This document shows positions 1 through 12,968 of a DNA stretch of 32,246 nucleotides, in pieces (the first letter of the stretch is position 1; every line of letters starts with the position of its first letter). The translations under genes were made by a program, and so were the position numbers. Under the pieces are notes generated by a model, which worked only from the letters and a program-made list of their open reading frames with translations, searched no databases and was not told where the DNA came from. Source of the DNA: Deltaproteobacteria bacterium. GTDB lineage: Bacteria > Myxococcota_A > UBA9160 > SMWR01. The DNA is taken from contig JAFDBP010000191.1 of NCBI GenBank assembly GCA_019313245.1, forward strand, positions 1 to 32,246. The letters are read 5' to 3'.

Positions 1-1507
1 CGAGCGTCGCGTGAAGTTTCCGGAGCTCCTGGTGCAGGTCGTCAGGCACCTGGTCCATGCGCTCCAACATCTTCACGGCCTTTTCGGTGCCGACCCGACA
101 CGGCACGCACTTGCCGCAGGATTCGTTGCGGAAGAAGCGGGTCACACTGCGCCCCGCCTCGAGCAGATCACTCGACTCTCCGACGAACACGACCGCACCC
201 GAGCCGAGCATCGAGCCGACGGCCTCGAGGGTGCCGAAGTCGATCGCCACGTCGAGCCGGTCCGGCGGCAGGAAATTGCTCGACGCGCCACCGGGTGCAA
301 ACGCGATCAACTTCTGCCCGTCGCGCATGCCCCCGCAGCGCTCGAGCAGCTCGCCGACGGTCGTCCCCATCGGGATCAGCACCACTCCGGGTCGCTCCAC
401 ATCGCCACTGACACTGATGAATTTGTGCCCGGCGTGATCCCCGAGCCCGAGTGAGCGCCACCACTCGACGCCGTGGCGCAGAATGCCCGTGAGGTGCGCG
501 AAGGTTTCGACGTTGTTGAACAGGGTGGGCTTGTTCCAGAGCCCCTCGACCCCCGGAAACGGCGGCTTGTTGCGCGGCTCCCCGCGCCGATCCTCCATGC
601 ACTCGAGCAGCGCGGTCTCTTCGCCGAGGATGTAGCCCCCGGGCGAAACGAAGACCTCCAACTCGAAGTTGAAGCCGCTGCCGAAGATGTTCTGTCCGAG
701 CGCGCCCGCCGCGTAGGCGGCATCGATCGCAGCCTGCACCGCCTCGCGCTCGGGTCCGTATTCGTGCCGGATGAAAACCCAGCCGCGCTCGGCGCCGATG
801 CAGTAGCCCGCGATCGTCATCCCCTCGATCACGAGATGGGAGAGATCCCGGAGCACCTCTCGATCCTTGAAGGTTCCGGGTTCACTTTCGTCCGCATTGC
901 AGATGACATACTTGGGTGTCGCGGGCTCCTTCGCCACCAGGGTCCACTTTCTTCCCGTGGGAAACCCGGCGCCGCCCATGCCCCGCAGACCCGAAGTGAC
1001 GAGCGTTTCGGAGAGACGTGGCCGATCGCTGGTGAGAGCCGCGCGCAGCGCCCCGTGGTGTTCGGCGGGGTCTCGATAGACCTCGGCCTCGCCCCAGTCC
1101 GGCCTGTCGCGAACTTCGGAAGCGACCTCGCGCCCGTCGACGATCGCCACGACCTGATCCGGCTCGGCCATCGAAACGACGTCGTGGCCGACGAACCCCA
1201 CGGGCGCGCGGTCACAGCGACCGATGCACGAAACTTCGCAGACCTCCACGTCGTCGCGCCCCGCCAGAGCGGCCCGCAACCGCTCGGCCGCTGCGCCGCC
1301 GCCGGCCATCGCACACGAGAGGTCGCGGCAAACCGACACCTCGACGCGCTTCGGAGGGGTGCGCCGAAAGTGCGTGTAGAAGGTCGAGAGACTCTCGAGC
1401 CGGTGCAGCGGCACGTTCAGGCGCTTGGCGAGCGCGCTGAGTTCGGGCTCGCTCAACCAGCCGTCTCGCTCCTGGAGGAGCGTCAATTCGTGTACGAGCC
1501 CGCGCAC
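1..1507 (-). CDS. Fused NuoE-NuoF NADH-oxidising diaphorase subunit (partial, runs off left edge)
   Basis: This frame is absent from the ORF track because it has no stop inside the window. I translated it by hand. Residues about 1-125 form a NuoE-type thioredoxin-like [2Fe-2S] domain: a helical start, STFYTHF, then cysteines near 60, 65, 94 and 98 (VCRDLSC and EVSCIGRCDRAP). The NuoF part follows, with GMGGAGFPTGRKW (FMN/NADH site), NADESEPGTFKDR, a GEETALLE motif and ESCGKCVPCR for the N3-type 4Fe-4S cluster. Known family members (NuoF, HoxF, HndC, FdsB) move electrons from NAD(P)H through FMN to iron-sulfur clusters. I chose the GTG at 1507 because CGGGAG lies 8 bases upstream; no in-frame ATG is available, and a TTG further up is possible. 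It lies 104 bases after sucD. Whether it serves complex I, a hydrogenase or a formate dehydrogenase cannot be told without the next genes. Confidence 0.88.
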   Translation of the reverse strand, partial: MRGLVHELTLLQERDGWLSEPELSALAKRLNVPLHRLESLSTFYTHFRRTPPKRVEVSVCRDLSCAMAGGGAAAERLRAALAGRDDVEVCEVSCIGRCDRAPVGFVGHDVVSMAEPDQVVAIVDGREVASEVRDRPDWGEAEVYRDPAEHHGALRAALTSDRPRLSETLVTSGLRGMGGAGFPTGRKWTLVAKEPATPKYVICNADESEPGTFKDREVLRDLSHLVIEGMTIAGYCIGAERGWVFIRHEYGPEREAVQAAIDAAYAAGALGQNIFGSGFNFELEVFVSPGGYILGEETALLECMEDRRGEPRNKPPFPGVEGLWNKPTLFNNVETFAHLTGILRHGVEWWRSLGLGDHAGHKFISVSGDVERPGVVLIPMGTTVGELLERCGGMRDGQKLIAFAPGGASSNFLPPDRLDVAIDFGTLEAVGSMLGSGAVVFVGESSDLLEAGRSVTRFFRNESCGKCVPCRVGTEKAVKMLERMDQVPDDLHQELRKLHATL

Positions 1508-1611
1508 AGCACAATCTCCCGAGTGGCATTTTGCCCCAGGATGCCCGAGTCGGGAGTCCGAAGCCAATCGCCTGTCAAAAAATGGGTCTTTGGCAGCCTC
1601 TTCCGCGAAGA

Positions 1612-2490
1612 CTACGGTTTCAGACCCGGAACGCGCTCCGCGAGCGCAGATCCGATCTCAGCGGGCGAGCGCGAGACCACCACCCCGGCGGCCTCCAACG
1701 CGGCCATCTTGTCGCTGGCCCGCCCCTTGCCGCCCGCGATGATCGCGCCCGCGTGACCCATGCGCTTGCCGGGCGGCGCGTTCTGCCCGGCGATGAAGGC
1801 CACGACGGGTTTCTTCATCTGCCCCTGGATGAACTCGGCGGCCTCTTCTTCGGCGGAACCACCGATCTCGCCGATCATCACGACCGCCTTGGTCTCGGGG
1901 TCCTGCTCGAACAGGGCGAGCGCGTCGATGAAGGTCGTTCCGACGATCGGGTCGCCGCCGATCCCGAGACAGGTCGTCTGGCCGATGCCGAGCCGCGAGA
2001 GTTGGTCCACCGCCTCGTAGGTGAGCGTGCCCGAGCGCGAAACCACCCCGACCGGGCCCGGCTGCGTGATCTCCGCGGGCATGATTCCAATCCGGCACTG
2101 CTCGGGTGTGACCACCCCGGGGCAGTTCGGACCGATCAACCGCATCGGGGAGCCCGCGAGCGCGCGCTTGGCGCGCAGCATGTCGAGTGCGGGGATGCCC
2201 TCGGTGATGCAGGCCGCGAGCCCGATCCCGGCATCCGCGGCTTCGAGCACGGCGTCCGCCGCGCCGGGCGGCGGCACGAAGATCACCGACGCGTTGGCCC
2301 CGGTATCGGCGACCGCTTCGCGAACCGTATCGAAGACCGGAATCCCGTCGATCACCTGCCCGCCCTTGCCGGGCGCAACGCCCCCGACGACCGGCGTTCC
2401 GTATTCGATCGAGAGTTTTGCGTGAAACCGACCCATGCGGCCGAGACCCTGCACGAGCAGCTTGGTTGATTTGTCACACAGAATCGACAC
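1612..2490 (-). CDS. sucD: Succinyl-CoA synthetase, alpha subunit
   Basis: The protein is 292 residues, normal for the ADP/GDP-forming alpha subunit. It carries the CoA-binding Rossmann domain, then [10 protein letters not shown], and the phosphohistidine loop [13 protein letters not shown] near the C-terminus. With SucC it interconverts succinyl-CoA and succinate with nucleotide triphosphate formation in the TCA cycle, in the cytosol. The GTG start lies one base after the sucC stop (TAG-C-GTG), so translation is probably coupled. One oddity is the N-terminal CoA-binding motif. The family usually has Q-G-x-T-G-x-x-G-x-F-H, but here it reads [10 protein letters not shown], so the usual Thr-Gly is replaced by Gly-Arg. 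The rest of the fold looks intact, so I still call an active enzyme. Confidence 0.96.
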   Translation of the reverse strand: MSILCDKSTKLLVQGLGRMGRFHAKLSIEYGTPVVGGVAPGKGGQVIDGIPVFDTVREAVADTGANASVIFVPPPGAADAVLEAADAGIGLAACITEGIPALDMLRAKRALAGSPMRLIGPNCPGVVTPEQCRIGIMPAEITQPGPVGVVSRSGTLTYEAVDQLSRLGIGQTTCLGIGGDPIVGTTFIDALALFEQDPETKAVVMIGEIGGSAEEEAAEFIQGQMKKPVVAFIAGQNAPPGKRMGHAGAIIAGGKGRASDKMAALEAAGVVVSRSPAEIGSALAERVPGLKP

Positions 2491-2491
2491 G

Positions 2492-5895
<3,404 letters not shown>

Positions 5896-5969
5896 GAGGG
5901 GTGTATTGAGCAATCCTTGTCGAACTCACCGTCCTGTACTGCGACGGGAGCGACGCTGGGGGGTTGATT

Positions 5970-7757
5970 TCATCCGCCTCGCTTCGGCGACGGAGCCAGG
6001 CGGAGCTGGAGTTCCTCGAGTTGTTTGGGTTCGACCACCGTCGGTGCATCCATCAGCAGGTCCTGACCGCGTTGCGTCTTCGGAAACGCGATCACGTCGC
6101 GCAGATTGTCGCCGTCGGCCAGCACCATGACCCAACGATCGAGCCCAAATGCGAAGCCACCGTGAGGGGGCGCGCCCGAATCGAGGGCGTTGAAGAGAAA
6201 GCCGAAGCGCGCTTCGGCCGCCTCTTTCGAATAGCCCATGATCTCGAGAATGCGCCGCTGGACGTCCGACCGATGGTTGCGCAGACTGCCCGAGCCGAGT
6301 TCGACGCCGTTGACGACGACGTCGTAGTGCGTCCCGCGCACCTTCTCGGGTTCTGTCGCGAGCAGCGGGATGTCCTCTTCGACCGGCGCGACGAAGGGTT
6401 GATGGACGTAGGTGAGCTCGCCGTCCTCGTCTCTCTGAAAGACCGGAAAGTCGACGACGAACAGCACGTCCCAGGGTCGATCGTCCACCCGCCCGAGTTC
6501 GCGCCCGAGGTCCGTGCGGAGTCGGGACAACACCCCGTTGGCGCGTTCCGCCTCGTCGGCCTGGAAGAAGAGCAGCGATCCCGGGCGAGCGCCGGTCTTC
6601 TGCGTGATCGCCGCGCGTTCCTCGTCGGAAAAGAACTTCACGATCGGAGACTGCCAGGAACCGTCCTCTCCCACCCGAATCCACGCGAGGCCCTTCGCGC
6701 CGAGTTCCTTCTTCACGAACTTCTCGAGCCGGTCCACCGCGCCGCGCCCCAATTCCTGGGCGTCGTGGATCGGCAGGCACTTCACGATGCCGCCGGCGTC
6801 GACCGCGGCGCGGAACGCCCGGAAACCGCTCTCGCGGAAGGCTTCGCTCAGGTCGACGAGTTCGAGCTGAATCCGCGTGTCGGGACGATCGGATCCGAAA
6901 CGCGCCATGGCATCCGCGTAGGAGAGCCGCGCGAACGGCCGCTGGATCTCGACTCCGATCACCTGCTCGAAAACGCCCGCGGTCACTTCTTCGAGCACGT
7001 CGAGCACGTCTTCGACGCCCACGAAGGCCATCTCGAGATCGATCTGGGTGAATTCGAGCTGGCGGTCCGCGCGCTGGTCCTCGTCCCGGAAGCAGCGCAC
7101 GATCTGGAAGTAGCGGTCGAGGCCGCCCACCATCAGCAGCTGCTTCATCAGCTGCGGGGATTGCGGCAGGGCGTAGAACTCGCCGGGCTGGAGCCGGCTG
7201 GGCACCAGGAAGTCGCGGGCCCCTTCGGGGGTCGACTTCGAGAGCATCGGCGTCTCGATCTCGAGAAAATCCCGACCGCAGAGAATCCGGCGGGCGGCCT
7301 GGTAGAGCGCGTGGCGGATGCGCAGGTTTCGCTGCAGCGGAGCCCTGCGGAGATCGTGGATCCGATACCGCAGCCGGGTCGACTCATCGACGCCGGGATC
7401 GTCCTCGAGCGGAAAGGGCGGCGGGGTCGCGCGATTGAGCAGGCGCACCTCCTGGGCCACCACCTCGATCTCGCCCGTGGCCATCTTGGGGTTCACGGTC
7501 TCCGGAGTCCGCCGCTGGACGCTCCCGCGCGCGAGGATCACGTACTCCGAGCGGATCTCTCCGGCCCGCTCGTGGCTCTCGGCCGATTCTTCGGGTCGAA
7601 AAACGACCTGAACGAGGCCCGTGTGGTCGCGCAGATCGATGAAGATCACGCCGCCGTGGTCGCGCCGGCGCTGCACCCAGCCCACGACGACGACTTCGCT
7701 GCCCACGTCGCCGCTGCCCACCGAGCCACAGGTGTGGCTGCGACGCAGGCTTCCCAT
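5970..7757 (-). CDS. aspS: Aspartyl-tRNA synthetase, bacterial type
   Basis: About 595 residues, the usual length of the bacterial class II AspRS with a GAD insertion domain. The N-terminal anticodon-binding OB domain contains VVVVGWVQRRRDHGGVIFIDLRD. Class II motif 2 is seen as FRDEDQRADRQLEFTQIDLEM, and motif 3 as HGGFAFGLDRWVM near the C-terminus. It charges tRNA-Asp. The track ORF begins at 8021, but that would overlap the upstream regulator's end and add 88 unrelated residues. The ATG at 7757 matches the family's N-terminus. A GTG at 7787 with GAGGAG just before it is an alternative. Discriminating versus non-discriminating (Asp/Asn) specificity cannot be decided from the sequence alone. 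Confidence 0.96.
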   Translation of the reverse strand: MGSLRRSHTCGSVGSGDVGSEVVVVGWVQRRRDHGGVIFIDLRDHTGLVQVVFRPEESAESHERAGEIRSEYVILARGSVQRRTPETVNPKMATGEIEVVAQEVRLLNRATPPPFPLEDDPGVDESTRLRYRIHDLRRAPLQRNLRIRHALYQAARRILCGRDFLEIETPMLSKSTPEGARDFLVPSRLQPGEFYALPQSPQLMKQLLMVGGLDRYFQIVRCFRDEDQRADRQLEFTQIDLEMAFVGVEDVLDVLEEVTAGVFEQVIGVEIQRPFARLSYADAMARFGSDRPDTRIQLELVDLSEAFRESGFRAFRAAVDAGGIVKCLPIHDAQELGRGAVDRLEKFVKKELGAKGLAWIRVGEDGSWQSPIVKFFSDEERAAITQKTGARPGSLLFFQADEAERANGVLSRLRTDLGRELGRVDDRPWDVLFVVDFPVFQRDEDGELTYVHQPFVAPVEEDIPLLATEPEKVRGTHYDVVVNGVELGSGSLRNHRSDVQRRILEIMGYSKEAAEARFGFLFNALDSGAPPHGGFAFGLDRWVMVLADGDNLRDVIAFPKTQRGQDLLMDAPTVVEPKQLEELQLRLAPSPKRGG

Positions 7758-7841
7758 CTGATCGAGTTCGGAACTCGCTCGCGTCACCACACTCCTCGAG
7801 GCTCTGATTTCAGTAGAAAAGTCGAGTAAAAACGGGAACTT

Positions 7842-7870
7842 GGTTAGCAGAGTGGGGACTGAATTGTCAA
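7842..7870 (-). promoter_or_regulatory. Candidate sigma70-type promoter of aspS
   Basis: On the minus strand a perfect -35 hexamer TTGACA (7870-7865) is followed after 17 bases by CTAACC (7847-7842), a weak -10-like hexamer. The stretch around it is visibly less GC-rich than its surroundings and lies about 85 bases before the aspS start, just after the stop of the GGDEF gene. The -10 match is poor, so this is a candidate only. Confidence 0.4.
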
Positions 7871-7899
7871 TGCGCCGCAGCCGGAAGCCGATTTGGGGC

Positions 7900-9288
7900 T
7901 CAGAGATCCGCCGCAGAGCAGACGCAATTTCGCCCGAGCGATTTGGCCCGGTACATCGCCTTGTCGGCGACGTCGAGCAAGCGGGTCCGGTCGCGGCCGT
8001 GTTGCGGGAAGGTTCCGACACCGATGCTGATGCTCAAGCGAAACGGCGTGTCCCGCCCCGCTTCGAACAGCGTGTCCTCGACCAGCTTGCGAATCCGTTC
8101 GGCGATGTCGAGTGCGACATCGTGCGGCGTATCCGGCAGCAGGATCGTGAATTCATCGCCGCCGTAACGCGCGAGCGTGTCCACCTGGCGAATGCAGGCC
8201 AGCAGCACTTCGCTCAGCCTGCGAAGCGCGCGCGAACCCACGAGATGCCCGTATTGATCGTTCACCAGCTTGAATCGGTCTAGATCGAGAAACAAGACCG
8301 TCAACGGATTGCCGTAGCGATCGGCGCGGTGAATTTCGCGATCGGTCGCCTGCAGCAGGTAGCGCGCGTTGTAGACCTCCGTCACATCGTCGATGAACGC
8401 CCGGTCCTTTGCCTCGTTGTATCGCTCGGCGTTGCGAAGGGCGAGCTCGGCGTGTCCGGCGATCAGCTTTGCGCGATCGAGTTCGCCGGTTCCGAAGGGT
8501 CGACCGTCCTCGAACAACCACAAGACGCCGAGCTCCTTTTCGCTTCCGCGCATCGGAACCGCAGCGACCTTTTCACATTCGATTCCGATTTCGCGCAGCG
8601 TATTGTGAAGGGGCCCCTCGGCGAGAACTTCGATCCGCTCGATCGCGTCGATGTCGATCGGCTTCTCACCGACCAGAACGTCCCGAAGTGCCCGCGTCTC
8701 CAGTTCCGAAAAGCCCCGAAAAGCGATGCCGTCGGTCGGGATCGAACTGCGGTGGAAGAGAGCCAATCCGCGCTGGCGCGGGAGATGCTGCAGCAGCAGA
8801 TCGAGCGCGTTCGTGTAGACCTCGGCGGGTTCGAGGCAGCGAATCAGGTTTCGGCAGGACTCCACGGTGATCAGGTTTTCGCGCAGCTTTTCGTTTTCGG
8901 CGAGCAGACGGCGCTGCTCGAGGATGCGCTCCACCACCAGCACGAGTTCGTCGCGGTTGACCGGCTTGGCGAGATAATCGGCAGCGCCCATGCGCAGTGC
9001 GCTGACCGCACTCTCGACCGTCGCGTGGCCCGTCAACAGCAGGAAGTCGGTCGCGGGATAGATGCGCCGAACTTCTTCGAGCAGCTCGAGGCCGGAAAGG
9101 CCCGGCATGGTGATATCCGAGACGATCAGGTCCGCGGGTTCGCGGTGCAGCGCGTCGAGGGCCGACTCCGACGAGTCGCAGCACTCGACGCGGGCGCGGT
9201 CGCCAATCGCGTCGCTCACCAGCTCGCGAATCAGGCGATCGTCATCGACGACGACGACGCGAGCGCGCGCGTCGGGCCCAGCGCTCAT
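7900..9288 (-). CDS. Response regulator with receiver and GGDEF diguanylate cyclase domains
   Basis: A 462-residue protein with three parts. Residues about 10-125 form a receiver: acidic pocket VDDD, phospho-acceptor Asp58 in IVSDITMPG, and the conserved lysine in YLAKPV. A middle region of about 140-290 resembles a degenerate GAF domain. The C-terminal cyclase has LDLDRFKLVND and the intact active site RYGGDEF at 376-380. An inhibitory I-site RQVD sits exactly five residues before GGDEF, so product inhibition by c-di-GMP is likely. The protein should make c-di-GMP from GTP when phosphorylated by an unlinked kinase. The ATG has AGGAGG a few bases upstream. It lies 204 bases after argG, so it may have its own promoter, though I see no clear one. 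Confidence 0.93.
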   Translation of the reverse strand: MSAGPDARARVVVVDDDRLIRELVSDAIGDRARVECCDSSESALDALHREPADLIVSDITMPGLSGLELLEEVRRIYPATDFLLLTGHATVESAVSALRMGAADYLAKPVNRDELVLVVERILEQRRLLAENEKLRENLITVESCRNLIRCLEPAEVYTNALDLLLQHLPRQRGLALFHRSSIPTDGIAFRGFSELETRALRDVLVGEKPIDIDAIERIEVLAEGPLHNTLREIGIECEKVAAVPMRGSEKELGVLWLFEDGRPFGTGELDRAKLIAGHAELALRNAERYNEAKDRAFIDDVTEVYNARYLLQATDREIHRADRYGNPLTVLFLDLDRFKLVNDQYGHLVGSRALRRLSEVLLACIRQVDTLARYGGDEFTILLPDTPHDVALDIAERIRKLVEDTLFEAGRDTPFRLSISIGVGTFPQHGRDRTRLLDVADKAMYRAKSLGRNCVCSAADL

Positions 9289-9399
9289 TCCACCCTCCTA
9301 CGCCCGTTTCATCGGCGACTGAAGTTGCGCGCTTGAGGAGGGAGCTTGCCGTAGGCGAAAAGACCCGATCCGACTCCACCGTCGACAATGCCGACTTCT

Positions 9400-9425
9400 C
9401 GCGCCGCCCCGCGTCGCCGCCCCGC
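9400..9425. repeat. Short 13-bp tandem duplication in the argG/GGDEF gap
   Basis: Two adjacent 13-base units (CGCGCCGCCCCGC and GTCGCCGCCCCGC, differing at the first two positions) lie in the 204-base gap between argG and the GGDEF gene. I see no coding sequence or clear terminator in this gap. The repeat may be a simple GC-rich slippage product. Confidence 0.35.
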
Positions 9426-9492
9426 AAGACCACTCCTCTGCGATCGACGCTGTAACCAACCTTCCCGCCGCGACGCAAGCTGTGGTGCGCTG

Positions 9493-10695
<1,203 letters not shown>

Positions 10696-10767
10696 GAGCT
10701 CGCGCCTCCGGTCGGGCAGTCTACCGAAGCCTACGCAGAGCTCCCACGTAAAGATGGTGGGGTGGAG

Positions 10768-11307
10768 TCAGGGGTTGATCGCGGAGGTACCCGAGAGCAG
10801 GCTCTGGAGTTCGTCGGCCCGCTTTCGCAGCAGTTCGATCGCACCGGCGACATCCTCGAGCATCAGGCGGTAGCGCTCGGCCCGCCGGCCCCCGACCTGA
10901 TCGGCAAACTCGGCGAGGCATCGGGTGAGCTCTTCGAGCGGCTCCTGGATGTCCCTCGCGCACTCGATCATGCGGCGATCGCTGCTGAGTTCGGTGGTGA
11001 GCAAGACCACGACGCCGACGCGGTCGTCTTCCGCCGAAATCGGCGAGGCCACCGCCCGATAGCCGCAATCCCCTGCGCGCAGCTGGAAGCGAACCGGTCC
11101 CGCACCGCCGCAGACGTCCGCCACTGCGCGCAGAACCGCTTCGCGCGCACCGCCTTCGAAGAGCGTGGCGAGTTCCTTGCCGCGGGCCTGCTCCAGCGTG
11201 ATCTGGAAGCGAGATTCGAAGGACGGATTCAGGTGGACCACCCGCCCATCGGGGTCACCGACGAGAACCGGCGCGTCCACGTAATCGAGCAGAGAACGGC
11301 TGCTCAT
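10768..11307 (-). CDS. Small PAS-domain protein with a degenerate histidine-kinase H-box
   Basis: A 179-residue soluble protein. Residues about 5-108 form a PAS fold (LLDYVDAPVLVGDPDGRVVHLNPSF, then FRLR- and AVASPI-type strands), which commonly senses a small ligand or mediates dimerisation. The C-terminal 65 residues are two predicted helices. The first contains CARDIQEPLEEL, which looks like a HisKA H-box (A-H-D-I-R-N-P-L) with the phosphorylated histidine replaced by arginine at about 118. There is no ATPase domain. It should therefore be a sensor or scaffold rather than a kinase. It starts 66 bases after the Hsp70-like gene with AGGGG as a possible ribosome site, so it probably belongs to that cassette. 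Its function is unknown. Confidence 0.8.
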   Translation of the reverse strand: MSSRSLLDYVDAPVLVGDPDGRVVHLNPSFESRFQITLEQARGKELATLFEGGAREAVLRAVADVCGGAGPVRFQLRAGDCGYRAVASPISAEDDRVGVVVLLTTELSSDRRMIECARDIQEPLEELTRCLAEFADQVGGRRAERYRLMLEDVAGAIELLRKRADELQSLLSGTSAINP

Positions 11308-11373
11308 CGATCAAGCCCCTTTACCGAAAACCGTTCGACTGCAAATCGCCGACTCGAATCCACTCCGACGAAC

Positions 11374-12939
11374 CTACTGGGGAAGTTCATATTCTTCGTT
11401 CTCTTTGATGATCTGCGCGACTTCGTCATCGGACAGCGTACCGGCGGCATTGACCGTGATGCTCTGCTCGCGCTCCGTCGCGACGTCGCGGGCGAAGACG
11501 TTCACGATGCCGTCCGAATCGATCTCGAACGACACTTCGATTTCGGGTTCGCCCGCCTTCGCCCTGGGAATTTCAGTCAGTACGAATTCACCGAGCAGGT
11601 GGTTCTCATCCGATATTGTGCTCTCGCCCTGCAGAACCCGAATCTTCACCGCGGTTTGATCGTCTCGCGTCGTCGTAAACATGTGGGACTTCCGGGTCGG
11701 CACAGTCGAGTTGCGGGGAATCAGCGCAGCGAACTGGCCGTCGAAGGTTCCGATTCCCAGTGAGAGCGGAGTCACGTCGAGCAGCAGGAGGCTGTCATCG
11801 TGCGAAGCGAGAATGTCGGCCTGGATCGCGGCTCCCATCGCCACGACTTCGTCGGCGTTCACACCCTTGTGCGGCGCCTTCTTGAAGAAATTGGTGACGC
11901 ACTGCTGCACGAGCGGCATCCGGGTCTGCCCACCCACGAGCACGACCTGATCGATGTCGGCAGGCGTGAGGCCTGCATCCGTAACGCACTGCTGCACCGC
12001 ATCCATCGTACTGTGCACGATGTCGCCAACGAGCTCTTCGAGAGTCTCCCGCGTCACCTCCATGTTGAGGTGGCGCGCACCGGACTCGTCGTTTGCGATG
12101 AACGGCAGATTGATCTCGGTGACGCTCAGCGAAGAGAGATCGCACTTCGCCTTTTCGCAGGCATCCTTCAGCCGCTGCAGGGCCATCAGATCGTTGCTCA
12201 GATCGATCCCGTCGGTCTCGTGAAACTCCTTCAACACGTGAGCGACGAGGCGGCGATCGAAATCTTCTCCCCCGAGAAAAGTATCTCCGGCGGTCGCGAG
12301 CACTTCTACGACGCCGCTCCCGAGTTCGAGAATCGAAATGTCGAACGTGCCGCCGCCGAGGTCGTAGACGGCGATCTTTTCCTCTTGCTCCTCGCCAACT
12401 CCGTACGCGAGCGCGGCCGCCGTCGGCTCGTTGATGATCCGCAACACCTCGAGGCCCGCGATCTTTCCGGCGTCCTTGGTGGATTGTCGCTGAGAGTCGT
12501 TGAAGTAGGCCGGAACCGTGATCACGGCCTGGGTGACGGGCTCGCCGAGATATTCTTCGGCGACCCGCTTCATTTCCCGCACGATCACGCCCATCACCTC
12601 GGGGCAGGTGAACACCTTGCCCGCGATCTCGAGCCGGGCGTCATCGTTTTCTCCCCGCACGATGTGGAAGGGGCACAGACTCATCGCCTTCTGCACCTCG
12701 GGAGAGTCGAATCGGCGTCCGATCAGGCGCTTGGCGGCGTAGAGCGTATTGGCGGGGTTCGTGATCGCCTGGCGCTTGCTGAGGTGCCCAACCAGCCGCT
12801 TCCCGTCCGGCGAAATTGCGAACATCGACGGTGTCGTCTTGTAGCCGCCCGTGTTGGGTATCACGATCGGCTTCCCCTGGTCGACCATGGCCACACACGA
12901 ATTTGTCGTGCCTAGATCGATACCAATCACTCGTCCCAT
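11374..12939 (-). CDS. Hsp70 (DnaK-like) chaperone lacking the C-terminal lid
   Basis: 521 residues, about 115 shorter than E. coli DnaK. The ATPase domain is complete: IDLGTTNSCVAM, VITVPAYFNDSQRQ, the GGGTFDISI phosphate loop, GGEDFDRRL and the adenosine motif VLVGGQTRMPLVQ. The interdomain linker reads LLLLDVTPLSLG, and the beta substrate-binding domain follows (VLQGE, FEIDSDGIVNV). The protein then stops at DDEVAQIIKENEEYELPQ, just where the helical lid would begin, so the lid and the GrpE/partner tail are absent. I start at the ATG 12939 (GGAGG six bases upstream) rather than the GTG one codon earlier. It lies about 30 bases after a J-domain gene, which suggests a dedicated pair. It is unlikely to be the housekeeping DnaK. 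Confidence 0.93.
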   Translation of the reverse strand: MGRVIGIDLGTTNSCVAMVDQGKPIVIPNTGGYKTTPSMFAISPDGKRLVGHLSKRQAITNPANTLYAAKRLIGRRFDSPEVQKAMSLCPFHIVRGENDDARLEIAGKVFTCPEVMGVIVREMKRVAEEYLGEPVTQAVITVPAYFNDSQRQSTKDAGKIAGLEVLRIINEPTAAALAYGVGEEQEEKIAVYDLGGGTFDISILELGSGVVEVLATAGDTFLGGEDFDRRLVAHVLKEFHETDGIDLSNDLMALQRLKDACEKAKCDLSSLSVTEINLPFIANDESGARHLNMEVTRETLEELVGDIVHSTMDAVQQCVTDAGLTPADIDQVVLVGGQTRMPLVQQCVTNFFKKAPHKGVNADEVVAMGAAIQADILASHDDSLLLLDVTPLSLGIGTFDGQFAALIPRNSTVPTRKSHMFTTTRDDQTAVKIRVLQGESTISDENHLLGEFVLTEIPRAKAGEPEIEVSFEIDSDGIVNVFARDVATEREQSITVNAAGTLSDDEVAQIIKENEEYELPQ

Positions 12940-12968
12940 CACATGCCTCCGCCGTGTGCTGAACGGCT

